The position numbers and the translations under genes are program-made. A DNA stretch of 64,000 nt from Hirsutella rhossiliensis (taxonomy: Eukaryota > Ascomycota > Sordariomycetes > Hypocreales > Ophiocordycipitaceae), in contig NW_025408670.1 of NCBI RefSeq assembly GCF_020360975.1, positions 4,092,001-4,156,000 of the forward strand, given 5' to 3'. Numbering within the stretch: the stretch's first letter is position 1; each line of letters begins with the position of its first letter. Of this stretch, positions 43,730 to 57,200 are shown one piece after another. A model generated the notes under the pieces. It did not search any database. It was not told the DNA's origin and was given only the letters and a program-made list of their open reading frames with translations.

Positions 43730-46700
43730 TACCTTACTTAGTCTTACGCCTCTTTTTCCCGGTTAAGCGAGTAGTATATTCTTTAATAAGGTCTTAGCTA
43801 TTCGCTATATTTTTAGCATCGACCTATTAGTTATACTTAGCTAGCTATCCTTTTTATTTAATAAGGAAAAAGGTATTGCCCTTAGATCTCTTTTAGTCTT
43901 TAATCTCTTAGACTTCTTATTTACCTTTATTATCCTCTAAGTTTAATATTAGTAGGGTTTCGCTATCTTTATAGGTGCCTTTATACTCCTTTTAAGGCTC
44001 TAAGAGACTAATATAGAAAACGTTATAGAGGTATAAGTACTTCTTAAGGAGTATAAGATAATATACTTACTTTCTAATAGCTTATAGGACCTAAAACGGT
44101 CTAATATACTTAGGTAAGAGTTTTCTTTTTTTATCTTTAAGGTATAAGTTCTTTATCGATAATACTATAAGGTCTCTTACTTTTAGTATAAGTAGTTAGT
44201 GCCTTAAATCGTAGTATTTCGCTTATAATTTAATAGCCTTTCCTTAGTATTCCTTAAGCCTCTTTTATAGCTCTTATAGCCTAGTAACTCTTACTCTTAC
44301 TTTAGGTACCCCCCTCTAAATAATATCGTCCTTAGTATTAATATAGAAGTTTAGTTAGTAACCTATTAACGCTTCGTTAAGTAATAACCTAGTTATCGCG
44401 TTCTTTATATTATTATATATAAATTAAGTAATATATAAGAGTAACGCTTAGTTAGTTTATTCTAAGTTAGTAAAGTATCTTAAGTAGTACTATATAGCTT
44501 AGTTTATTTATTTTATTTACCTATCGGTTTATAAGTAAAATGCCGTTAATAGCTTATATTTTAATTATAAGATAAAATAGAGATTTAACTAGAACTTACT
44601 TATAAATAGGAACCCTCTATCTAAGATAATACCTTTTAAAGGTCTATATACTAATTTAACTTAGTAATAGAATAATTCTACTAGCTCTAAGGCTATTATT
44701 ATCTTAGAGATAGGAAAGAAGAGGTAATACTTAGTATATCGGTCTACGATTACTAAGATCGTATTAACGTCTTATCTATTATACTATACTTTAGGTAGAC
44801 CTATAGTAAAGTCTATTAATAATTCTTCTTATAATCGTATAGTATATAGTAACGATTATATAGTACTATAAGGGCGATGCCTCCTAGATACTATACCTTA
44901 ATATACTAAGTATAACTAGACGTATTTATTTATATCTTTTATTATTCTATCTTAGTAGAAGTTCCTTATTAGTAGTTCGCTAGTATATTAAGAGCTAAAG
45001 TTTCTTACTAACGGATTATTATAAAAGAGCTATATTAGCTCTTACTATAAAGCTACTTCTAGAGGCACTATAATACAACCCTTTTATAGTAGTAGTCTAT
45101 CTAAGCGTACTAACTAGAAACCCTTCCCTTTTAAGAAGTCTTTAGTCTCCTTTAGCCTACTAATTACTATATTAACCGACTAAGTGCGTTTTAGTAACTC
45201 TAGTAACGGTTCTAGAACTTTTACTATATAAACCTTTATATAGTAAGCCGCTTCTTTAATAGTCTTCCTTAAGAGTAACTATTTATAACTAGCTCTCTCT
45301 TTAGCTTAATCGGCTAATCGTTTAAGTCTCGCGCTTAAATTATTATAGTTTCGCTATAGATAAGCTTATATATTTTCCTTATATAAAGGCACTTTACTAT
45401 ACTTATATTAACTTAAGGTTAAGTATCTCTTTACTTATAAAAACGCCTTATTATTTCTTTATATAGATATAGTATTAATAGTAGCTAGTTTTACTTATAG
45501 CTCTAATAATAGTTCTATAAACGGGGGCTTCTTACCCTTATATCTAGGCATTCTCGATAGCGCGTCCGCTAGGTTAGATTTACCTATACGATACTTAATC
45601 GTAAAGTTAAATAGTACTAAATATATATACTATCTTACTTACCTCCTATTTAGGGAGGTCTAGTATATAAACGTTTAGAGGTTATAGTAGTCCGATAATA
45701 CCTTTACTTTATACGCTGCCCTTTCGACGTAATATCGCTAGTATTTAAATAACTTAACGATAGTAAATAGTTCTTAGTCTAGAATACTATAATTAAGTTC
45801 GGCTCTAGTAAACTTCCTTAACTAAAATACGATCGGATAGTAACGCCCTTTATTATTAGGTTAAGAGATAATCCTTACTATTACGAATTACGATATATCT
45901 ATTTTAATATAAATACGTCTTTTTAGATTATAATATTAAAGGAGTAGGGCTCCTTAAAAAGCATCCTTAAGAGCTTAAAACGCTACCCTTTTAGTAAGGT
46001 TTAGCTCTATACTCCCTAGCTTCTTCTTATTCTTACTCCCCTTTAGTAATATAGTTAGGGGCGCTATAACTCCTAAGTACCTATATATAAATCGTTAGTA
46101 AAAATTATAAAACCTAAGGAAAACCTAAATATTATAGTAGGTTATAGGTTTAAGCTATTAAGCTATTACCTTTACCCGTTAAGGGTCTATCGATACCCTA
46201 TTAATAGATAATATAAACCTAAGGAACTTAACTAACTATTAATAGAAGATATACTTTAATGGTTTTATATAAAGCTCTATAGCCCTTAGCCTTTTTATTA
46301 CTTATCCTAAGTATTTAGTATATTCTTCTCTTATTTTAAAGTATATAAGGATATCGTTAAGGTAGACTACGTAGATTATATTTACGAGCCCCTTAAGCGC
46401 TTAATAGATATAGCTTTAAAATATAGCTAGTACGTTAGTAAGTCTAAAGGGTATTACTAGGTATTTAAAATATCTATAACGCGTTTAGAAAGCGGTCTTT
46501 TATTTATCCCCTTCTTAAATTTAAATACGTTAATATATATTTTATATATTAATCTTAGAAAAATACTTAGCTCCTTAATAGCGGTTAATAATCTCTAAAA
46601 TAAAGGGTAAAGGGTACCGATTCTTTTATATAACCTAGTTAAGTCCTTAGTAGTCTATATATAGCTATAAGGTACTATCCTTTTTTAAAACGAAAAGGAT

Positions 46701-48790
46701 AGGCGCCTTAGCTAGGCTCTTTAACTCTTAGATTATTTTCCTTTTTATTATGTCTTAGATCTAGTCGCGTAATACTTAGAGTTCCCTTTATAATAGAGGG
46801 TAAATCGGTCTATAAGGAGGTTCTATATTAAGGATTAAATTAATTAAGTAATCCGTTCCCTTTTTAGTTAGTAATAAATTAGATTTATTAGCTAAGAAGG
46901 TATCTTTAAACTAGTAGAGAGTTAGTAGGATCTTAGCTTATTCTTCCTATAAAATCCCTTTATCCTTATCTTTATTTAGTAGCGGGATTAGCTTAGGATT
47001 AAGTACTATTATATATACCCTTGCCTTATTCCTATATTCTTAAAGGAATCTATAGGGATTCTATAGGGTTTCGCTACTTAGTTAATACTTAAACTACTAC
47101 TATCGTTTCTATAAGATAATATAGATACGTTTATCCTCTAAGGTAGTAACTAATAAAAGGATTAGTACCCGATCGTTTAGCGTTAACTTATTAGTACCGA
47201 TATAAAAATAAGTAATTATCTTTTTAGTGCCCCTTATATCTATTATTTAGAGCGGCACTAACTATACTTTATACTCCCTTACCTTACTATTATTAAGCCC
47301 TAATAACTTAGGGTATAATAGCGCTACTTATAGCAATCCCTACTATTAAGTAAAGTATATATCTATAAGGTTAATAGTACCGTAAGTATCTAGGTATATA
47401 GGGACTTTAATAGGGTTTCGCCCTAATATCGTTATAGGAGTTTTAAGTAACTATCCTATAGGTATTAAGTTTACTAAGGGAGAGGCGTTTACCTTAATAT
47501 CTTACCTTTTCCTTATTTTATAGTATTAAGTCTAAGAGTCTTTACTAGGGTTTCTACTTTTAAAGAATTAATATATTTTATAGATAGGTATCCCGGCTTA
47601 TTATATTAGAAATATATAATTCCTAATTAAGTAGAAGATCCTCTTCCTCGATAATATCCTTTAGTTCGGCCCTTAATAAGTATATCGCTAGCTTATTAGT
47701 TATCGGTTAAATCGGTAGTATTTCCTTAACGATTTAGCTTAGCTTATCGACCTCTTTAATTCCTTCCCTTATATATACTGCCTTAGGGTATAGTACTACT
47801 TCTATTCTAGGTTCCTTTAAGGGTAGAAGTAGTATTAATACGTCGCCTCTTATTAATAGTAGTATCCTAATATTATTAGGCGACTTATATAAGCTCTTCC
47901 TATTAATAGGTATAAATAGGTATTAAATAAAGGTTAATTTAGTCTTAAAGTTATAGCTCTAGCTTAGCGAAAAACGTAAGAGCACGCGTCTTTTTTAATA
48001 AGCGTTCGAAATACTTCTCTAAGGAGTTAAGGTATAAGCTAAACTCTAAGGGGAACTAGCCTTCTCGTTAGCGAGCCTCCTTTAATTACGTTGCTAATAG
48101 TATCTCCTTATTTATAGTATCCTTAATTAAGACGAGTATCTATTCCTTAAAGTATACTTAATCTATACTATATTTAGTTTAGTTAATTAGCGTCTATTCT
48201 TTAAGGTATTAGCGCTATCTTACTTTATAGTCGCTATATATATAATCTACCGCGTAGAGGATCTTTATTTCGTCGCGACGAAAGCGTTTAGGCGCTACCC
48301 TAAAGGCGTCCTCTAAATCGTAAGTTTAGTCTAGATATTTCTATATATTAGTAGGTTAAGATAATTAAGCGATGTTTTTAATCTTAACCTCGCTACTATA
48401 ACTACTATCCGATTTAAGGGAGTAGGACCGTCGACGCTTTCTTAAATAGATAGCGATAGCGCCGGTACGTTTAGTAATTTCCTCCTCTAATTATATAACG
48501 CGGTCTTATAGGCATTTTATCTTCTCTAGCTCCTTAATACGCGCTTATAGGGCTATAAGCTTTTCTTTATAAGTTAACGGTCTTACGCCTATAGGTAGCG
48601 ATATCTTCGATATAGTTAGAATATTATCTATAATAAGGGTCTATTCTAAGGATATATCTTTTAGTTCTTTATCTCCTAAGTAGATACCTAATATACGTAA
48701 CGAAGAGGCCTCGACTAGTTAACTACTACGTCGCGCTATAGGAGCGTTACGTAGTCTTCTTTAAGTAGCTATCTCTACTAAGTAACTAAA
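43730..48790 (-). pseudogene. gypsy-C gag-pol polyprotein with C-terminal chromodomain, RIP-inactivated
   Basis: Reverse strand. Gag at about 48700-47700; protease region below it; RT near 46830-46290 with LKSLAKAPILFVLKKDSTL, the stretch (Q)GLNQVI(V)KNRYPLPFI, KYLVIPFRLTNVLAIF(Q) and the active site as VVYLNDILIYF (YLDD now YLND). RNase H and integrase follow to about 44000. A chromodomain lies near 43900-43760: (W)EV(Q)EIKD, GNTFFLIK(W)KG(W), then Y-N-(Q)-(W). A basic end, GKKRRKTK, follows. It belongs to the chromovirus lineage. Catalytic-site and stop mutations inactivate it. Confidence 0.85.
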
Positions 48791-48807
48791 AAGGAAGCTT
48801 TAGAAAT

Positions 48808-49064
48808 TATAAGGGAATACGTATTACGGTATAATTAGTTAGGTAGTAGAGATAGCTAGAGGTACTACGCTATATATATTATATTCTCCTTATTATAAGA
48901 CTAAAGCTTATAGGAAGAGGGATTTTTCCTCTTTAGTCGGAGTAGCAAGAGGTCTATAATATATAAGCGGGGTAGGCACGATTTCCTACTAATACCCTAC
49001 TAATATATTAGTACTACGTACCTAAGTACTTTATTAGCCTATACCTCCTAGTAGCGTTCTTATA
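48808..49064 (-). repeat. gypsy-C 5' LTR (257 bp)
   Basis: Partner of 41258-41514 with transition differences, followed by the target duplication agaag. Confidence 0.92.
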
Positions 49065-49183
49065 AGAAGATCTTACTTAAAGAAGCTATTAATATCCTTT
49101 TAACTACTAAGATTTTTACTAGTTTTTCCTTTCTTTTTTAGCCGTTACTAGTATAATTATCCTCTCTCTTACTACCTTTATAG

Positions 49184-49440
49184 TATAAGAGCGCTATTAA
49201 GAGGTATAGGCTAATAAAGCGCTTAGGTATATAGTACTAGTATATTAGTAGGGTATTAATATAGAATTATACCTACCTCGCTTATAAGTTATAGACTACT
49301 TACTACTTTAATTAAAGAGAAAAAATCCCTTTTCTTATAAGCTTTAGTCTTATAATAAGGAGAATATAATATATATAGTATAGTACCTTTAGCTACCTCT
49401 ACTACTTAACTAATCGTACTATAATATATATTCCCTTATA
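49184..49440 (+). mobile_element. solo LTR of the gypsy-C family
   Basis: 257 bp, reverse complement of the gypsy-C LTR reading, from tataagagcgc to attcccttata. It is flanked by a perfect duplication tatag (49179-49183 and 49441-49445). More heavily mutated than the LTRs of the full element next to it, so probably older. Confidence 0.9.
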
Positions 49441-49445
49441 TATAG

Positions 49446-50588
49446 GAAGCTATTACTACTTTTACTTCCTTTTATACCCTTACCTTTTTCTTTATACCTT
49501 TTTTTAGCTCTTTCTTTTAAACCGGTTTTCTAGCTTCTTAGGTCCTTCTTACTAAAGGATATTTCTAAGAACTATAAAAGTAAGCTATACTTTATAATAT
49601 ACCTTATTAGCTATAGTATACCCTTATAATAATAATATAGCTAATATAGCTTTAAGCTAGTAAGCGTATAAAGGAGGTTCTTAGCTTTATACTTATCCTT
49701 TTACTTAAGAAAGGTAAGGGCCCTTTTAGGTCCCTAGGCTCTTTTAGACCTACTTAAGAAATAGGGGCTTAAAGAAAGGAAAGTCTTATAAGAAAGAAGG
49801 CTTTCTTAAAAGGGAAAACCTAATTAAAATAAAGAGCCTTTTAAAGGGAAAACCTCTTTCTTTTCTTTAGCTATAAATATTACCTTCTTATATAGGCTAT
49901 TAGCTCTTTTTATAGACTTTTAAAGAGGGCCTTTAAAGATAGCTTCTCTTAAATATCTTCTAGCCCTATTTACTATAAAAGGATAGCTAGCCTTTACTTT
50001 ACTAGGGCTTTATAAGAGTATTTACTTTAATTATTACTATTAAAAACTAATAAATAGAAATTAGTCCTTTTAAAACCTTTTAATATAACTAATACTAATA
50101 GGTATTAATATACTATAGCTAGGTTAATAGCTTACTATTTTCCTTTATAAGAATTTATATAGTCTATATATTATTATATTCTATAGCTAATAAGGTTAGA
50201 ATTTATAGTTATAAAGATATAAGTAGCTAGCTAAGGAAATTAGCTTTCTTTAAAGCCTTTAAAGGAGCTAATAGCTCTACCTTTATACTTAAAGTTATAA
50301 TAGTAGCTTACTTTAAAGCTCTTTAAGTAATAAATCCTTTAAAAAGGGATATAATATACTATTATAAACTCTTTTTATCTAAGGAATTATTTATAAAAAA
50401 CGAATCGCTTAAATAAAGGAAGATTTTACTAGCTAGTTTCTTTCTTCTTTACTTTCTTAAGTATAAACTATATAATCTTATTAAATAAAGATAAAGGATA
50501 GCTCTATTTATTACTTCTTAGTACCTAGGCTAGGATTCTAGTTATAGCTAGCTAGCTAAGAAACTATAAAAAAGATATTAAGTTTAAT
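49446..50588. other. unassigned RIP-degraded sequence
   Basis: AT-rich with coding-like forward stretches but nothing recognisable. It probably continues the host sequence of 40166-41252 and 49070-49178. No LTR pair, inverted repeat or RNA gene was seen. Confidence 0.35.
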
Positions 50589-50593
50589 AGAAG

Positions 50594-51163
50594 TCTTTAA
50601 GTATATAAGTAATAGCGGAATTATAGAATATTAAGGAATTATATAAGACTATATAATAAAGGGGAAGAAGGAATATAAGGTAGGATTTTAAACGGAGTTT
50701 ATTAGTAGTATATTAGTATATAAAATAGGTATTAAAGTTAATAATACTATCTTTATTTACTAGTAGATATACTACCTTATATAGATAATTATAGCTAAAT
50801 AGGAGAATGTTTTAGGACTAGATTTAGGCTACTATATAGCCTTAAGACTAGGAAATTTAGTAATACCTTAAGTATAGCTAGAAGTATCTTAGTTTTACTA
50901 ATATTTATATTTAAAGGAGGTTAGTCGTACTAGTATTTCTAAGAGGTTTTAGCTATTATTATAAGCTAGCTTTATTTCTTTAATTCCTAATTATATAATA
51001 ACCGGTAACTTATTTAATATATAATAATATATAAAATAATAAGCAATTCTTACTTTATAAGATAGGATTTAATTTATAGTTAATATACTACTTATTAGCT
51101 TATATAGCTAGGAGAGTATATTATAGCTACTTTATTTATAATAGGAAAATACTATTCCTTATA
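50594..51163 (-). mobile_element. solo LTR of the copia-1 family, heavily RIPped
   Basis: About 570 bp, the same ends as the other copia-1 LTRs but in the orientation of copia-1 itself and with far more C-to-T/G-to-A changes. The flanks agaag and agata do not make a clean duplication. The right flank matches LINE-D2 (62481 onward), but the left flank does not match the expected LINE-D2 continuation. A rearrangement across this LTR is likely. Confidence 0.82.
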
Positions 51164-54100
51164 AGATACTATTTTAAGGTATAAAAGGAAGCTATAAGAA
51201 TTATACTTCCTAAGTAAAATAAGCTAGACTATACTATCCCTAAGGCCTATAAGGTTATAAGTTTACTTAACTACTTTAGAAAGGTCCTTAAAAAGCTATA
51301 TATTACCTAGCTAAGCTATTTAGCTAATACGGCCGGGCTTTTAAACCCTATATAGCTAAGGGGATAAAAATAGTAGTTAGCTATAAATATAGCCTTCCTC
51401 CTTTTATACTATATCTAAAAGAAGTAAGAGTTTAATAGGCAGGCTATTACTAGTACCTTCTTATTAAATATAAAGGGCGCCTTTAATTTTATATTAAAAG
51501 AATACCTTAGAAGGGTCCTAAGGAACCTAAACCTCCTTAAGGCCCTTATAAGCTAAGTAAACTACTTTCTTACTAAAAGGAAGATCTAGCTAGCCTTCGA
51601 TAAGTAAGTCTAGCCCCTTATAGACCTAGTAATAAAGGTGCCCTAAGGGTCCTTATTAGCCCTATTTTATTCCTCTTATATATAAGGGGGATACTAATAG
51701 TAAAAGGATACTAGCTATCTTATATAAATAACTTTAGTATCTTTATAATATTAACCTTAGCTAAGAAGATCGTTTAGTAGCTAGAAGTAATAGCTACTAA
51801 CTTATTTAATAAATTAAGGACTAAAGGGTTTACTTTAACCCCTTAAAGATAGAACTTATTTACTTTAGTAGGTAAAGGCAGCTTATTTTAAAGGGTATAA
51901 TAGTAGGAGGCTTAATTTTTAAAGTAAAACCCTTAGTATAATAGCTAGAGGTCTTCTTTAATTCTAAGCTCTTATTTAAATAATATATAAAGAAGAAGGT
52001 AGCTTTTATATAAGCTGCCTTTAAAGGACTATCCCGCTTAACTTCTATATAAAAAAGCCTATTATTTAGAGCCTTTAAATAGCTCTACTAAGCCTATATA
52101 ACCTTTATAATAAACTATAGGGACTAGCTTTAATATAGGGGGCCTAAGACCCTTAAGAGCCTTATAAAGCCTTTTTAAAGGCTTTAAAACTAAGCTCTTT
52201 TAAAAGTCTTAAGGGCCTTTAAAGGATCCTTTATTAAGACTTTAAAAGCTAAAGCGGCCTTACTACTATTAAAGGTATAATTTAAAAAGGTATGCCTCTC
52301 CTATACCCTTTAAACCCTATACTTCTTACTTAATTACCTTATAAGGTAGGCCTACGACCTAGCTATATAGGATAACCTTACTAACTTAAGCTTTAACTTA
52401 AGGGCCTTAAGCTATATTAAGCTATATATATAGCTCTTCTACCTCCTTAAAGGCCTAGTAGCTCTTATAGGACTTAATTATTATAAAAGGGTTTAAGTAA
52501 TAAGTATAAGACTAGGTAATTAATAACGTAAGTAGAAAGATCGGTTAAAAGAGTATAGGGTAGAATTTTATCTAGAATTTATAATAAGTATATAAGGGGC
52601 TAAATAATATATTAAAAGAATAGCGTTATAAAAGATACTTATAAACTTACTTATTCTATCTCCTACTCCTAGGGAAATTCTTTATTTTTTATAAACTATT
52701 ACTCGCTTACTAGTAAACTAATTAGTTAGCTTTCTAGTATATTCTATAGTACTTAAAAAGCTCTATCTATAGTATATCTTCTTAATATAGTAGGTAGTTT
52801 AATTATAGCGTAATAGTTAATATAAGACTATAGGTTCTAGTATAAGTAGTAGATTTAACTAGAATATTCTATGCCTTACCTATTCTTATATCGCGGATAT
52901 CTTTAAAACCGCTAAGCTAAAATAGGTAATAGGGTATTCGTTCTACTCGTAATTAACTTATGCATTTTATATATATTTTTATTTATTAGGATAAGCTTAT
53001 CTTAACCCGCTTTTCTTAAAGGAAGCTATAGATATCTAGTAAAGGTCTTTTATCTTTAAGGGTTATTCCCTTAGACTATATTATAAAGCTTCTTTTTACT
53101 AGCTTATTTTATAAAGCCTCCCTATACTTATTATTTCTTTATAATAGTAAAATAAGAATATAAGGGTATATTTTTATAATTATAACTTAGAAAGAAAGAA
53201 AGCTAGCTAAGAGCCCTTATAAGCCTAAGAGCTAAAAGCCTTTATTATAATAATAAAGGCCCTTAAGCCCTTAGCTAAGAAGTAGTACTAATGCCTCTTA
53301 GCTAGCCTAGCTAGCTTAGAAGACTTTAGGTTATAGCCCTTAGCTTTCTATACTAATAGCTCTAAGGGGTACTTTAAGGGGTCCTTTATAAAGACTAACG
53401 CTTACTTCTTTTATAAAATAAGCTTAGAAAATAAGCTTATTAAGGTATACTATAATAACCTAGGGCCCTTAATTAAAGTAGCTAATATAAAGCTATTCGC
53501 GATACTAAGGGTCTTAGAGGACCTAGCTAAGAGGCCTTAGCCTTTAAGACTTAGCCCCCTTAACCCCCTTATAAATACTTATATCTTTATAGATAGCTAA
53601 GCTATTATAAGGAAGGTTATAGGTTTTTTAGACCTAGCTATATATATTAAAAGGGCTCTTATTTAGCTTAGAAGCCTTTTATAATATATAGCTATACTAG
53701 TACCTTAGCTACCTAGGGATCTTTAGTAATAAGCTAGCTAACTAGCTAACTAAAAAAAGCTTAGGGGCCCTTACTTAAGGGACCCCCTTAGTATCTATTA
53801 GCTACTTATAAAGAAAGGTCTAGTAAGCTACTAAGGACTATTAAAAGGGACTTTAAGCTACTAAGGCGGCTAAAGGCCCTAAGGATAAAGGCCTAGGTAA
53901 GTACTATATATCTATTTAAAAGACCCCCCGCCTAGCCCTTAGCCTAAAAAAGGACCTTATAAGGAGGCCTAAGCTAACCTTCTTAGCTTTTTACTAGCTC
54001 CTCTTTAAGGCTAGCTTCCTTTTTTCCTTTTTAAAAAGGATTAATAAGGTAGACTAAGATAACTACTACTATATATAAAAAAGGTATACGGCTAAGCACC

Positions 54101-54280
54101 TTATCTTAAGGTGCCTAAACTATAGGAGGGAAAGAGAGGTTCTTTACTAGACCTTTAAGAGAAAAAAGGGGGCTCTTAGCCTACTTATTCTTTATAGCTC
54201 TAAGGAAGAAAGGGAAGCCCTTTTAACCTTCTTAGCTAAAATAAAGATAGGGATAGCTAAGTAGCTTAAAAAAGAGTAAC
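51164..54280 (+). pseudogene. LINE-D1: reverse transcriptase and RNase H of a degraded LINE
   Basis: Forward strand, the same family as 62481-64000. RT motifs: AYKVISLLNYF(R)KVLKKLY near 51250, TSTFLLNIKGAFNFI near 51460, VIKVP(Q)GSLLALFY-type sequence near 51640. The region is split by a solo copia-2 LTR (52482-53178). RNase H resumes near 53340 with LAFYTNSSKGYFKG, VANIKLFAILRVLEDLAKRP and NTYIFIDS(Q)AIIRKVIGF, that is the Asp/Glu/Asp set with the first Asp turned to Asn. The C-terminal part near 54100-54280 (LLDL(Q)EKKGALSLLILYSSKE) ends at a stop near 54278. The 5' part is missing; it begins at the LTR at 51163. Confidence 0.78.
52482..53178 (-). mobile_element. solo LTR of the copia-2 family
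   Basis: 697 bp, reverse complement of the copia-2 LTR. It is flanked by a perfect duplication attat (52477-52481 and 53179-53183). LINE-D2 has the uninterrupted site near 63805-63820 (ctaattataactt), which confirms the boundaries. Heavily RIPped. Confidence 0.93.
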
Positions 54281-57200
54281 CTAAGGGCCCTAAGGCCCTT
54301 AAGGGGGAAATTTACCACGTAAGAGGAACTAAACTAACCTTTTTTTTATTATTGCCTTTATAGCTACTCTTTCCTTAATTAGTTATAAGCCCCTAAGCTC
54401 TATAGCTAGCTAGGACTACTAATAAAAGCTAAGGCCCTTATTAGCCTTACTATAGCCTTAGAGGCTATATATAAGTAATAATATAAAAAAATAAAAAATA
54501 CTATATATATTTAAAAAGGGTATATTAAATCGGTTAGTCTTATATATATAGTTTAGTTAATAGATAGCTAGGAACTAATAGAGTAGTTTAAGGCTACTTT
54601 TTAGGGCTAAAAAGAGTATAGAGAGTTAGCTAGCTAGATCGCGAGCGTTATATATAAAGAAGTCGGATTTATTTAGCTTATTATAAAGAAGTTAAAGCTA
54701 TATACGCTTAGTAAGCTTATATTAGTAATATTAAGTAAGAGCGTTATATATCTACTTAGTACTAATATATATAAGGTTAGGGTCTTTATTAAAGCGTAAT
54801 TAAAGTTATACTATAATATAAATAGGCTATAGGCTATTATTATATAGCTAAATAATCTTAGAGGCGTATTTTAATATAACCTCCCCTTAATACTTAGCTT
54901 ATACTATTAGCTTAATAAAGGAGGAATTATAAGTACTAGTAGAAGGGTATATAACTAACTAAGTGCCTTAGAGTTAGTTTAACTTAATAACTAGATAAAA
55001 GAGATATTAGGTTATTTATATACTTATTTAATAGCGTTTAGTAATAGCCTTATCGCTATAGTCTATATATTTCTAGCCCTTTAAGTAGCGAAGGTTAATA
55101 TAAGTAGGTATAGCTATATTAAGCTTCTTTATAGCTATAGTAAAAGTAAAGCTATATACTTATACTATTATATTATAAGTAGCTTAAGCCTATTAAAGGG
55201 AGGGAAAGGTCTAGCTTAAAAGAGACTTTATTATAATAGCGGCTTATTATAAAAAAGGCGATATAGATAGCTTTAATTTAATATTATTAATAATATATAA
55301 ATTCTATTTAAGTAGTTTATAAGGTAAGTATAGGAAATATATATACTTAAATTTATAGTATCGGCGCTATACTTTAACTAGGTATAGTACTTACTTTTTC
55401 TATATATTAAATAACTAGAGCTATATACCGGTTAGTTAAGGCCTATATATTTTATTAGAAAGAGGGCACTTCTTACTACTTACTAAAGGCTATATAAGTT
55501 ATCTATATTAGTAATATTAGCTCTATCTCCTTAATTAAATAGCTCTTCTAGCTATTAAATAGATAGTTTAGTCTCTTAAGGTCCCTAAGCTAGTAATAGT
55601 TATACTAAACTCCTTAAAAGGTCCCTATTTAAATAAGAGATCCTCTAAACCCCTTAGTAGTCTAAGAAAAAGAACGAATAGTCTATAAACTTCCCTTCTT
55701 ACTTAGTTTTAAGCTATATTACTTAAAGAGACCTAGAGACCTTAACTTATTTAGACCTTCTTCTTAATATCTACTAAGTAGTTAAATAACTAGCTATATA
55801 CCCTATATTATAGCTAAGCTTTCGCTATTCTATAATAAAGTATATTATAAAGCTAGTACCGAACGTTAATAATAGCTTATTTCTAGGCTGCCTTATATAA
55901 TAAATATATATAGTATAGTTCTAGAAATTTATAACGTTTAGAAATTAATCCGAATATATCGAAAATTTTAGTTTATTTCGAGCTATTCTTAACTAATAGT
56001 CCTTTACTAGTAACTTACTAATCTTAGTTTAGATATACTTATCTATAGCTTACTAAGTCGCTTAGATTAGCTTAGTAATTAAAATAGTCTAGTTTAGTTT
56101 AGTCTAAGGGGTTAAACTAAACTAAACTAAGTTACTTTAGTTAGACTAGTTAGTTAAACTAGTCTAACTTTAAGACTAATAAGGATAGGGCTATATAAGG
56201 TAAGAGGAAATATAATAACTTATATAGCTAACTACCGATCGCACTTAAAAACTGCCTTTATTAACCTTCGCTATTATTATTATCTTCTATACTTAGCTCT
56301 CTAAACTAAGCTAAGAGGCACTTATATACCTTAATAATATTAGCCTTTAGCTTACCCCTATAATTAATTATAGTAAGCTTAGCGCTATTAAATAAGCGTT
56401 TATACTTATTTAATATAAGTAAAATAGTAAAAAGGTTTAGTATAAAGTAAGCGAGGTCTTTTTAAGAGTTATAGTAAGAAAGCTAGTATATAATAGTATC
56501 GTTATATCTTACTTTATAGTTATAGAGTTAGTCGGTAGTAATATATTAATTAAGATTATACTAGTAACTTATTTAGAAGTATCTAGAACTTTAGTATTAA
56601 ATAAGAGGGAAAAACTAAAGTACTTAAAGGAAAACCCTCCCCTTTTTTATAGCTAGTCCACCCTTATACTAGGTCGCGGTTATAATATATAGGAATCTTA
56701 CGCTAGCTATCGTAAGTATTATTTTAGTTAGTTAGAATTATATTAGCCTTACTATAAAGTAACCTTAAAAAGTAACTCCTTTATATATATAGGGTATATA
56801 GTATTAATTAGTAGTACGAGCGTTTTTAGTTAATAGTTAATTATATAATTATCCTTAACCTTATCCTATAATAATATCTTCCTAGGCTCTACCTTATTTT
56901 TTCCGCTATATGGCTTAGTAAGCTAATTTTTATTAATACCGGCCTTTAGCTAGGCCGGTAGTTAGGTTATTATACTAGCTTCGCGCTATACTTATTAAGT
57001 TACTAGTATTAGCCCTAGGTTTTTATTTTCTTAGTTAAGGGGCTAGGACTAGGGTTAAGGGGAGGTCCTAATAAATTTATCGCTAGGTCTAAGTAGGCGA
57101 GGTCTAGGCCGGCCTACTTATAGTAGGGCTAGACTACTAGTATATTTATAAGCGCTTTTAAAAGCGCTAATTAGCTAATTAATAAGTGGGTTAGCGTAGT

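Larger units (their letters stand above)
41258..49064 (-). mobile_element. gypsy-C: full-length chromodomain Ty3/gypsy element with an antisense ORF
   Basis: LTRs of 257 bp (41258-41514 and 48808-49064) flank 7.3 kb. A perfect 5-bp duplication agaag lies at 41253-41257 and 49065-49069. The reverse strand carries gag, protease, RT, RNase H, integrase and chromodomain. A forward-strand ORF occupies most of the region between the chromodomain end and the 3' LTR. The polypurine tract AGGAAGGGAGATAAT precedes the 3' LTR on the reverse strand. RIP-degraded. Confidence 0.92.
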
